A stretch of DNA of 64,000 bases from an uncultured Burkholderiales bacterium (GTDB taxonomy: Bacteria; Pseudomonadota; Gammaproteobacteria; Burkholderiales; Burkholderiaceae): NCBI GenBank assembly GCA_946480465.1, contig CAMLJY010000015.1:43500-107499 (forward strand), in the 5' to 3' direction. Position numbers and translations under genes: made by a program. Each line of letters starts with the position of its first letter. The stretch's first letter is position 1. The notes beneath the pieces were generated by a model. The model made no database searches, was not told the origin of the DNA, and was given only the letters and a program-made list of their open reading frames with translations. Below, piece after piece: positions 51,096 through 64,000 of this stretch.

Positions 51096-51493
51096 GCGGG
51101 GCTCCTCGGGTTGGGCGGGCTGTCGAGCGCGGCACCGGGGTCTTCCTCACCCGCCGCGGACTCGGTGCCGGCCACGTCGGCGTTCGGCGGCGTGTGCACG
51201 TCGGGGTTGGGACCGGCCGCGCGCGGCGCCGCACGGGCGCGGCCCGCGGACTGGCGCCCGGCCGGCGCGCGCGCGCCGCGGTCCGGCGGCGCATCCTCGG
51301 TCGGGATGTCGGCCTCGTTGACGAAATCGGGCTCTTCCTTCGGCGGGCGGCGGCCGGCGGGCGCGGACGAGGCCTCGCGGGCCGTTCCCCGCCCGGCTTC
51401 GCGCCCTGGTTCACGCCCTGGCTCGCGCGCTGCTTCGCGCTGCTCGCGCGGCGCTTTCCGGGAGGATTCGCGGGAGGTGTCATCGGATGGCAT
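51092..51493 (-). CDS. Disordered hydrophilic protein upstream of the FMN reductase
   Basis: A 133-residue protein rich in Arg, Glu, Pro, Ala and Ser, with repeats like REPGREPGREAGRG in the first half and no hydrophobic core. AGGAG stands seven bases before the ATG, and its end overlaps the reductase start by four bases (ATGA), which supports a real gene. Function unknown; it resembles small hydrophilic stress proteins. Confidence 0.65.
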   Translation of the reverse strand: MPSDDTSRESSRKAPREQREAAREPGREPGREAGRGTAREASSAPAGRRPPKEEPDFVNEADIPTEDAPPDRGARAPAGRQSAGRARAAPRAAGPNPDVHTPPNADVAGTESAAGEEDPGAALDSPPNPRSPA

Positions 51494-51528
51494 GGGCACT
51501 CCTGGCTGCGGAAGCAACCCGCGCCCCG

Positions 51529-51542
51529 GCAACCGGGGTGCC
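51529..51542 (-). promoter_or_regulatory. Sigma-54 promoter for the disordered-protein/FMN-reductase pair
   Basis: GGCACCCCGGTTGC matches GGCAY-N5-TTGC. Predicted leader 24 nt. Confidence 0.65.
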
Positions 51543-51580
51543 TGCGTGACGGGATGGCCTGGAAGACTGCGCCCGTCGCA

Positions 51581-53793
51581 TCACGGCCGCCGAAAGGCAT
51601 ACAGCGTCGCGCTCGGCGGCGCCGCCGAGGCCTCACCTCCCGCATTGCCGGCGCTCCCGACGAAGCGCGCCGCCACGGTCGGCCGCACGCGCTCGATCAT
51701 CTCGGCCAGGGCCTGCGGGTCCACCGGCTTCAGCAAGTGCTCGTCGAAACCGGCCTCGCGGCCGCGCTGGCGGTCGGCCGGCTGGCCGTAGCCGGTGACG
51801 GCCACCAGCCAGGCGCGGCGCGCCTTCGGCAGCTCGCGCAGGCGGCGCGCCACCTCGTAGCCATCCAGCCCGGGCAGGCCGATGTCGAGCAGCACGATCT
51901 CGGGTTCGAAGACTTCGGCGCAGGCCAGGGCCTGGGCGCCGTCGGGCGCGGTCAGCACGTGGTGGCCGGACAGCTCCAGCATCGTCGCGGTGGTCTCGGC
52001 GACGTCGGCGTTGTCGTCGACGACGAGGATGCGGTGCCCGGCGCCGTCCGCCACCGGCGACGCCGTGCGCTGCGCGGCGTCGGGCAGCGCCTGGGCCTGC
52101 CAGGGCAGGTAGACGCGGAATTCCGAGCCCTGTCCGGCCCCGCCGCTGCGCGCCTCGACCCGTCCGCCGTGCAGGCGCACCAGCCGCTGCACCAGCGTCA
52201 GCCCGACGCCCAGGCCGCCCTGGCTGCGGTCCAGCGAGCGCTGGCCCTGCTCGAACAGGTCGAACACGCGCGGCAGCAGCTCCGACTCGATGCCGATGCC
52301 GTTGTCGCGCACGCTGACCACCGCCTGCCCGGCCTCGACCCACGCGCCCACCGACAGCTGGCCGCCCTCGGGCGTGTACTTCACCGCGTTGCTCAGCAGG
52401 TTGCTGATGACCTGCTGCAGCCGCGCCGCATCGCCTTGCACCCACAGCGGGCTCGCGGGCAGGGAGGGGTTCAGCATCTGGCGCCGGGCCGCGATGGCGG
52501 GGCGCTGCGCCTCGATGCACTCGGCCAGCAACGCGCCCAGGTCGAGCGGCTCGGGCTTCAACACGATCTTGCCCTGGCTGATGCGAGCCACGTCCAGCAG
52601 TTCGTCGACGAGCCGGGTCAGCTGGCGCACCTGGCGGTCGGTGATGTCGGTGGCCCACATCAGCTTGGCATCGTGCGGGGCCAGGCGGCGGATGACCTCG
52701 ACGGCGTTGCGGATCGGCGCCAGCGGGTTGCGCAGCTCGTGCGACAGCATGGCCAGGAACTCGTCCTTGCGCCGGCCTTGTTCCTCCAGCCGGGCCTCGG
52801 CCTGGCGGCGCTCGGCGATCTCGGCCTGCAGGTTCTGGTGCAGCCGCGCGGCGGCGAAGGCGGTGGCCGCGCGCAGCGCGATCTCGTCGATCACCGCCTG
52901 GCCCAGCGCGGTCAGCGGCCCGCGCAGCAGCAGCGCGCCCAGCAGCCGTTCACCGTCGCGCAACGGGTAGGCGCGCAGCAGCGTGGATTCATCGGCCAGG
53001 TCGCCCGCCACCAGCGGTCCGGGCGGCGGTACCAGCGTCTCGCCCAGCTGCTGCAGCAGCGCCCGCTCGTCGGGCCCCAGGCAGTCCTCGCGCGCGGCGG
53101 GCGCGTCGGCCTCCTGCGCGCCGCGGCGCAGCAGGTGCTGCGGCCGGCGTTCGTCGTCGAACAGGGCGACGGCCGCGCGGCCGGCCACGTCGGGCACCAC
53201 GCGCGACAGCAGCTCGTGCATGCCGATGCGCGGGTCCAGCACGCCCGACAGGGCATGGCTCAGGTCGGACAGGCAGGCCGATCGCCGGGTCGATTCCTCG
53301 GCCGCCTGCAGCGCCGCGGCCGAGGCCGCGAGCGCCACGCGTTCATCGGCCTGGCGGGCGATGCGCCGCTGCAGCACCGCCAGTTCCACGAACACTCGCA
53401 CCTTGGAGCGCAGCACCTCCGGCACCACCGGCGACAGGATGTAGTCGACCGCGCCCAGCGAATAGCCGCGGCTGGTCTGGATCTCGTCGGCGTAGGCGGT
53501 GACGAAGATGATGGGCGTGTGCGCCGAGCGCTTGTAACGCCGGATCAGCGCGGCCGTCTCCAGCCCGTCGATGTCGGGCATGTTGACGTCGAGCAGGATC
53601 ACCGCGAACTCGCGCGCCAGCACCTCGCGCAGCGCCTCGGTGCCCGAGCGCACGCAGACCAGGTTCTGATCCAGGTCCTCGAGCACGGCCTCGAAGATCA
53701 TCAGCTTCTCGGGCAGGTCGTCGACGATCAGGATGTTGACCCGGTCGTCGGCCTGCGCCCCGGCGGCCTCGGCGGCCGCGGCCATCGGTGTGT

Positions 53794-53809
<16 letters not shown>
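51581..53809 (-). CDS. Hybrid histidine kinase (REC-GAF-HisKA-HATPase-REC)
   Basis: A 742-residue soluble kinase with receivers at both ends. The first receiver carries Asp74 ([13 protein letters not shown]); a GAF-like region (about 180-325) is followed by HisKA with His357 in [16 protein letters not shown], an HATPase with [11 protein letters not shown] and [10 protein letters not shown], and a last receiver with Asp642 in [11 protein letters not shown]. It is just downstream of the poly-HAMP kinase and its start overlaps that gene's end, so phosphate from that kinase could enter through the first receiver. An alternative start is the ATG at 53785. Confidence 0.9.
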
Positions 53810-59625
<5,816 letters not shown>

Positions 59626-59948
59626 GGCTTTCTCCTGAGAAACGAAGGGCTGCTCCGGGGAAGGGCGGCACCGGTGCCGGCCCTGGGGAAGGCTCGAAGC
59701 AGCACACCGCACGTGCGGCGTGGAAATCGGCAGTAACAGCAGCTTCCATGCCACGCGCCCCGCGGCCACGCACACGGGCACGGCGCCTGCCGAACGCGCG
59801 CATCGGTCACGCAGCCCCGGGGTGAACCCGGGGGCGCGGTGCTGCGCCTGCGTGAGCAGCGGTAAGGGTTGCCGAAAGAACGGCGGGAAAAGCTGCGGCC
59901 TGTATCGCCGGCACCAGGTCGGCGGGTCCCCAGGCCGGCGGGGTCGCC

Positions 59949-62213
59949 TCAGCTGGCCCGGTCGTCCACCGCGGCCAGCTGCGCCCCCGCGCGGCCACCG
60001 GCGATCAGCTGGTTCAGCCGCTCGACGTCCACCGGCTTGGTCAGGTGGTCGTCGAAGCCGGCCTCGCGGGCATCCGCGCGGTCATGCGCCTGGCCCCAGC
60101 CGGTGATGGCCACCAGCAGCGGCCGCTCGCCACCGTCGCGGCTGCGGATCTGCTGCGCCACCTGGTTGCCGGTGCGCCGCGGCATGCCGATGTCCAGCAG
60201 GCAGACGTCGGGCGCGAAGGCGTCGTAGGCGGCCAGCGCCTCGTCGCCGTCGAAGGCCAGCCGGGTGTCGTGGCCCTGCAGCTGCAGCAGCCAGGACAGG
60301 CTTTGCGCCGCATCGCGGTTGTCGTCGGCGATCAGCACGCGCAGGCCCCGCGGCGCGCCGGCCTGGGCCGCGGGGCCGTCGACCGTGGCCGGCGCTTCAG
60401 CGGCGCCGACCGGCAGCCGCACGGTGAAGCGGCTGCCCGGCTCGCCCGGCTGGCTGTGCACCTCGATGCGGCCGCCGTGCAGCTCGACCAGGCCCTTGGT
60501 CAGCGCCAGCCCGATGCCCAGGCCGCCGCCGGGCCGGTCGCCGGCCGGTCGCAGCTGCGTGAACATCGTGAAGACCGAGCGCAGCGCCTCGGGTGCGATG
60601 CCGACGCCGTTGTCCACCACCTCGATGCACAGCTCGCGGCCGTCGCCGTCCCCGCCGGGGCCGACGGTGGCGGTCAAGCCGATGCGGCCGCCGGGGTCGG
60701 TGTACTTCGCCGCATTGGTCAGCAGGTTGGCCACCACCTGCGACAGGCGCAGCGCGTCCACCTCGATGCGCGGGTCGACCGGCGGCAGCGACAGCTCGAA
60801 GCGGTGCCGCCGCGCCTCGATCAGCGGCCAGGCGGTCTCCACGCCGGCATCGATCACCGCCTTCAGGCCGGTGAGCTGCTTGCGCAGCACCAGCACGCCG
60901 CGGGTGATGCGCGAGACGTCAAGCAGGTCGTCCAGCAGCAGCGCCATGTGGCGCACCTGGCGGTCGATGACCTCGTGCGCCCAGGCCTTCTGCTCGGCGC
61001 TGGCCTGGGGCTCGCGCGACAGCATCGCCGCCTGCCGGATCGGCGCCAGCGGGTTGCGCAGCTCGTGCGCCAGCGTGGCGAGGAATTCATCCTTGCGGCG
61101 ATCGGCTTCCTTCAGCCGCTGCTCGCTGCGGTAGCGCTCGGTGAAGACGGCGGCCTTGCGGGCGCAGATGTCGGCCAGCGCCTCCTCGCGCGCGGTGGGC
61201 TCGCGCGGCTCGGCGAAGTACACGCAGATCGCGCCCAGCACGCGCCCGCTCAGGCCCACCAGCGGCGTGCCGTGCACGGCGCGGAAGCCCTGCGCCCGCG
61301 CGAAGTCGCGCCACGGCGCGAAGCGCGGATCGGTCTCGGTGTCGGCGATGACGGTGCGCCGCCCCTGGGCCACCGTGAGCCAGCAAGGGCCTTCGCCGCT
61401 GCGCACGGCGGCCAGGCGCTGCTGCGCCTCGGCATTGAAGCCGACGCTCGCTTCGAGCGTCAGCACCGCGCCTTCCGGATCCATCAGCGACAGCAGCCCG
61501 CGCGGCGCGCCGTGCAGTTCGAGCAGGGTGGCCAGGATCATGCGCAGCTGCGCGTTCAGGTCGCCGGTTTCCAGCAGGCGGCTGCTCAGGTCGTGCTGGC
61601 GGTGCAGGTCGTCCAGCTGCTGGCTCAGCGCGGCGCGCGCGGCCTCCAGCTCGGCGGCGGCCGCCTTGCGCTCGGTGATGTCCACGCAGGCGCCGCGCAG
61701 CCGCACCGCGCGTTCACCGTCCCAGGCGATGTCCACGCGCAGCAGCAGGCCGAGGCGGCGGCCGTCCGATGCGGTGAAGGCCAGCTCGCGTTCGTAGCTG
61801 CGGGCGCGCTCGCGGAACTTCTGCACCAGCACCGCGCGGCTCTCGGCCACCCGCTCCGGCGGCAGCGCGGCCAGCCACTCGGCAAGCGGCTGCGGCTCGC
61901 GCGAGACCGGCAGCCCCACCAGCCGCGCCAGCGAAGGCGAGGCGTAGGCCCGGCCCGTCGTGAGATCGAGGTCGAACACGCCGATGCCCGTGCCCTCGAC
62001 GGCCAGCACCAGCCGCTCCTCCGCGGCGCGGGCGCGGCGCAGCGCGCTCAGCCAGCGCGCGACGACAGGCGTGAGCAGCAGCGCCACCGGCACGACCGCC
62101 CACGCGCCCAGGGCCGGCGCCAGCACCGCGTACAGCAGTGCCACGGCCAGGGCCAGGCCAGCGGCGGCCGCGCCGCGCTTGAGCAGGTCGAGAACGGCAG
62201 CGGCTCGCTTCAT
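59949..62213 (-). CDS. Membrane hybrid histidine kinase (PAS-GAF-HisKA-HATPase-REC)
   Basis: A 754-residue kinase. Two hydrophobic helices at about 15-50 (AAAGLALAVALLYAVLAPAL) anchor it with almost no periplasmic loop. Then PAS (65-185), coiled coil, GAF (about 200-355), HisKA with His383 in [15 protein letters not shown], HATPase with TNAAKYTDPGGR and GGLGIGLALT, and a receiver with Asp674 in LLDIGMPRRTG. The ATG was chosen at the first hydrophobic stretch; ribosome site weak. It is divergent from the glycosyltransferase remnant. Confidence 0.92.
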   Translation of the reverse strand: MKRAAAVLDLLKRGAAAAGLALAVALLYAVLAPALGAWAVVPVALLLTPVVARWLSALRRARAAEERLVLAVEGTGIGVFDLDLTTGRAYASPSLARLVGLPVSREPQPLAEWLAALPPERVAESRAVLVQKFRERARSYERELAFTASDGRRLGLLLRVDIAWDGERAVRLRGACVDITERKAAAAELEAARAALSQQLDDLHRQHDLSSRLLETGDLNAQLRMILATLLELHGAPRGLLSLMDPEGAVLTLEASVGFNAEAQQRLAAVRSGEGPCWLTVAQGRRTVIADTETDPRFAPWRDFARAQGFRAVHGTPLVGLSGRVLGAICVYFAEPREPTAREEALADICARKAAVFTERYRSEQRLKEADRRKDEFLATLAHELRNPLAPIRQAAMLSREPQASAEQKAWAHEVIDRQVRHMALLLDDLLDVSRITRGVLVLRKQLTGLKAVIDAGVETAWPLIEARRHRFELSLPPVDPRIEVDALRLSQVVANLLTNAAKYTDPGGRIGLTATVGPGGDGDGRELCIEVVDNGVGIAPEALRSVFTMFTQLRPAGDRPGGGLGIGLALTKGLVELHGGRIEVHSQPGEPGSRFTVRLPVGAAEAPATVDGPAAQAGAPRGLRVLIADDNRDAAQSLSWLLQLQGHDTRLAFDGDEALAAYDAFAPDVCLLDIGMPRRTGNQVAQQIRSRDGGERPLLVAITGWGQAHDRADAREAGFDDHLTKPVDVERLNQLIAGGRAGAQLAAVDDRAS

Positions 62214-62299
62214 CGGCACGCGGTGCGTGAAAGCCGCAAGCTTATGCCGCCACGGCGCCGCTGCACGCGGCGCCGCTGTATCAGTTCGGCGCGGCGCAC

Positions 62300-62313
62300 G
62301 GCACACCGCTTGC
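62300..62313 (+). promoter_or_regulatory. Sigma-54 promoter in front of a glycosyltransferase remnant
   Basis: GGCACACCGCTTGC matches GGCAY-N5-TTGC. Predicted leader 34 nt. Confidence 0.65.
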
Positions 62314-62358
62314 CGCCACCGCGTTTTCGGCCCCGGGGCCGCCCGATGGATTCCGCCC

Positions 62359-62778
62359 ATGGCTTCGCCCGCCCGCCTGCACGTGCTCCAGGTGATCGGC
62401 AAGGCCATCGCCGGCGGCATGGAAGGCTGGGGGGAACGCCTCATCGAACGGCTGCCGGCGCAGCGCTTCCGCGTCACCGCGGGGTCACTGCGGGGTCACT
62501 GCGCCGTGCCCCTGCGAAGGCCCCTGCACCGACCGCCTGCGCGCGCTGCGCGCCAAGGTGCCGGCGGGGCCGATGCCGGAGGACCCGCCCTGGACATCGC
62601 CGCGCGCTGCGCCCGGCTGCCCGGCAACGAGGCGTTGCGCCCCGCCTGGGCAAACGCGCGCGCCGGTGCGCCGAGCAGCGCCTGTCCCTGCGCGACAGCG
62701 TCGAGCGCGTGGCCCGGCCGATGGACCGCCTGGCGCGCCCCGTTGATGACGCGCCAAGGACGCGGCAGGCTCGCCTAG
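62359..62778 (+). pseudogene. Glycosyltransferase (group 1) pseudogene
   Basis: The ATG opens HVLQVIGKAIAGGMEGW and LIERLPAQRFRVTA, a typical group 1 glycosyltransferase N-terminus. After about residue 41 the protein continues in another frame as CEGPCTDRLRALRAKV and GPMPEDPPW, then in a third as AEQRLSLRDSVERVARPMDR, which resembles the C-terminus of such enzymes. An 11-nt tandem duplication (GCGGGGTCACT twice, near 62478-62499) lies at the first break. The catalytic middle is missing, so this is a decayed remnant of a gene of about 370 codons. Confidence 0.8.
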
Positions 62779-63488
62779 AACCGGTGGACGTAGCCGATCG
62801 TCGTCATGTCGACGTCGCGCTTGCCGAGGCCGCGGAACCGGAAGTCATGCCGCTCCCATTCGAGCACCAGGCCGGAACTGCGGTTGAAATCCCAGCCCAG
62901 GCCGGCGCCGTACGAGGCGCCCCAGCCCGAACCCTTGCCAGTCGCAAGGCCCGAGGCGCCGGCGGCCGAGACGCGGGTGCGTCCGTAGGTGACGCCGGCC
63001 TTGGCGAAAGCGTTGAAGGCGCCGAAAGGGACGCGTCCGACCAGGCTGGCGTTCAGCCCCTGCGCCTCCGTTCGGCCGCCGCCGCGGTCGGCGCGGCCCA
63101 TGTTGACGTAGCCCAGCTCCATGCCCAGGTGCTCGTTGAACATGCCGCCGGAGTAGACCTTGCCGGCCACGCGCGGGTCGTCGCAGCCGAAGCCGCCGCT
63201 GCCGCAGGGATTGCCGTAGTCGGACCGGCCGAGGTTGATGCCGGCGTAGCCGCGGCGTGTGCCGGGGATCCATGAATAACCGTCATTCGACGCAGCCGCG
63301 GCCGACGCGCTGCTGCCGCCGGCGGCGGCCGACGGCGTGCCGGTGGTGTTGGAACTGCGGGTGGCCGGCCCGCCGGCCGGGGTGGTGGTCTGGGCCTGCA
63401 GGGCCGGGCTGGCGGCGGCCGCGGCCAGCGCCGCGAGGGTGATCAGCGAGCGGCGACAGCGGCCGTTGGCGCAGGTATAGCGGGTCAT
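62775..63488 (-). CDS. Outer-membrane beta-barrel protein
   Basis: A 237-residue exported protein. The signal peptide ends near residue 30 (ALAAAAASPALQAQ). A low-complexity Thr/Ser/Ala stretch follows, then a barrel of alternating aromatic strands: RRGYAGINLGRSDYG, NEHLGMELGYVNMG, FGAFNAFAKAGVTYGRT, SSGLVLEWERHDFRF. It ends in VHRF, a terminal Phe as used by the Bam machinery. This resembles the small OmpA-like barrels of betaproteobacteria. It follows a strong sigma-54 site and AAAGGA. Function is unknown; envelope stability or adhesion is likely. Confidence 0.88.
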   Translation of the reverse strand: MTRYTCANGRCRRSLITLAALAAAAASPALQAQTTTPAGGPATRSSNTTGTPSAAAGGSSASAAAASNDGYSWIPGTRRGYAGINLGRSDYGNPCGSGGFGCDDPRVAGKVYSGGMFNEHLGMELGYVNMGRADRGGGRTEAQGLNASLVGRVPFGAFNAFAKAGVTYGRTRVSAAGASGLATGKGSGWGASYGAGLGWDFNRSSGLVLEWERHDFRFRGLGKRDVDMTTIGYVHRF

Positions 63489-63532
63489 GTGCGACGTCCT
63501 TTGGTTGGGGGTGGAACACCGTGGGGACGGCG

Positions 63533-63546
63533 GCAAGGGCCATGCC
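63533..63546 (-). promoter_or_regulatory. Sigma-54 promoter for the outer-membrane barrel gene
   Basis: GGCATGGCCCTTGC matches GGCAY-N5-TTGC and is identical to the ku site. Predicted leader 33 nt. Confidence 0.7.
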
Positions 63547-63654
63547 GTTCGGGGCCTTTTGGGGGCTGGCTTCATGTCGGCTTAACCGGCCGGGGGAACG
63601 GGGAGGACCGGACTCGCCTTGGCGTCTTGGCCTTGGCGTCTTGCCTCGGCGCTT

Positions 63655-63887
63655 GGCCGTGTGCGGTTGACTGCCACCCGGGCGGGTCCGGGTCTTGCCT
63701 CTTTAGCTTAGTGTCTGCACTTGACTACCACGCGGCCGGGGCCCGCCCTCGTGCTCGGCCGTCTGCGGTGGACTGCCACGCGGCCTGTTCTTGCCCTCGC
63801 CTTCGCCTTCGCCTTCGCCTTCGGCCTCGCGCTTTGCGGTCTGCGGTGGACTACCACGCGGCCGGGTCTCGCCCCGGCGGGCGAGTC
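63655..63887 (+). repeat. Right-edge copy of the tandem repeat family
   Basis: Diverged 48/54-nt units in the same orientation as 375-655. A run of GCCTTC hexamers (about 63797-63822) lies inside. No gene is supported between 63489 and the window end. Confidence 0.75.
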
Positions 63888-63915
63888 ACTTCTTTCTGCT
63901 GGCCCAGAAAGAAGT
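63888..63915. repeat. 11-bp hairpin ACTTCTTTCTG, right-edge copy
   Basis: Arms 63888-63898 and 63905-63915, loop CTGGCC. It pairs with the hairpin at 1033-1060, which has the reverse orientation. Confidence 0.8.
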
Positions 63916-63934
63916 AACCAAGAAAGAGGGCCTG

Positions 63935-64000
63935 AACGTCGATCCGTGCCTCCGCACGCCATCGCTTCCAGCACGGTGTGTTCACCTCTCCGGCGTCTTC
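63935..64000 (+). repeat. 66-nt direct repeat, copy 2 (cut by the window edge)
   Basis: Identical over 66 nt to 709-774, and the match may continue past the window. The first part of another copy of the MITE-containing element may begin here. Confidence 0.9.

Noticed and set aside
59777..59790. GGCACGGCGCCTGC, a possible sigma-54 site
   Set aside because: It is nearly palindromic, lacks TTGC and faces no plus-strand gene; on the minus strand it would read GTGC and give a leader of about 140 nt for the giant kinase.
62233..62255. GGCATAAGCTTGC upstream of the membrane hybrid kinase
   Set aside because: Spacing between GG and GC is 9, so it does not fit a -24/-12 promoter.

Overview
The window is about 70% GC, with dense strand-switching genes of betaproteobacterial type. 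A FxDxF-like PEP-CTERM protein, PA2169-type small proteins, a phasin, DUF883/DUF2231/DUF2269/DUF3606 genes and five large hybrid kinases together point to Burkholderiales, most likely the Rubrivivax/Leptothrix/Azohydromonas area. This placement rests on gene content only. I saw no rRNA, tRNA or CRISPR array.

Layout. 1-1342: end of a Cys-repeat protein, then a gene-free palindromic repeat region with a MITE-like core; the same repeat family returns at 63600-64000. 1343-9000: penicillin-binding protein 1A, thioredoxin-like protein, PQQ-type sugar dehydrogenase lipoprotein and a hybrid kinase. 8993-11766: a MerR/B12-binding (CarH/LitR-like) regulator divergent from a chemotaxis receptor. 11859-15978: small stress or surface genes, then the LigD polymerase, followed by a hybrid kinase and convergent Ku. 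20345-22458: PEP-CTERM protein plus UDP-glucose dehydrogenase. 22518-28880: TPR/winged-helix regulator divergent from a clostripain-family (caspase-like) protein, then an RTX protein. 29635-38056: glycosyltransferases and a carbamoyltransferase in a tightly overlapping operon. 38888-51493: a protease, membrane proteins, a Gly/Tyr/Gln-rich prion-like protein, a degenerate catalase, a phasin and small proteins. 49406-62213: two receiver-only proteins and three very large hybrid kinases, one with nine HAMP-type repeats. 62300-63488: glycosyltransferase pseudogene and a beta-barrel outer-membrane protein.

The strongest cross-cutting signal is a sigma-54 (RpoN) promoter pattern. Nineteen sites match GGCAY-N5-TTGC, and seven weaker GG-N10-GC sites were also found. 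They lie just upstream of, and point toward, the host-attachment gene, Ku, the LigD-polymerase operon, PEP-CTERM/ugd, the glycosyltransferases, the carbamoylated-glycan operon, phasin, DUF genes, the degenerate catalase, both receiver-only proteins and the outer-membrane protein. Most predicted transcription starts fall 15-40 nt before the start codon. I infer that much of the window is one RpoN-controlled surface, biofilm and stress programme that also includes DNA end joining; PrsK/PrsR-type control known from PEP-CTERM bacteria is a reasonable model. The housekeeping-like genes (PBP1A, hybrid kinases, chemotaxis receptor, caspase-like locus) lack this signal.
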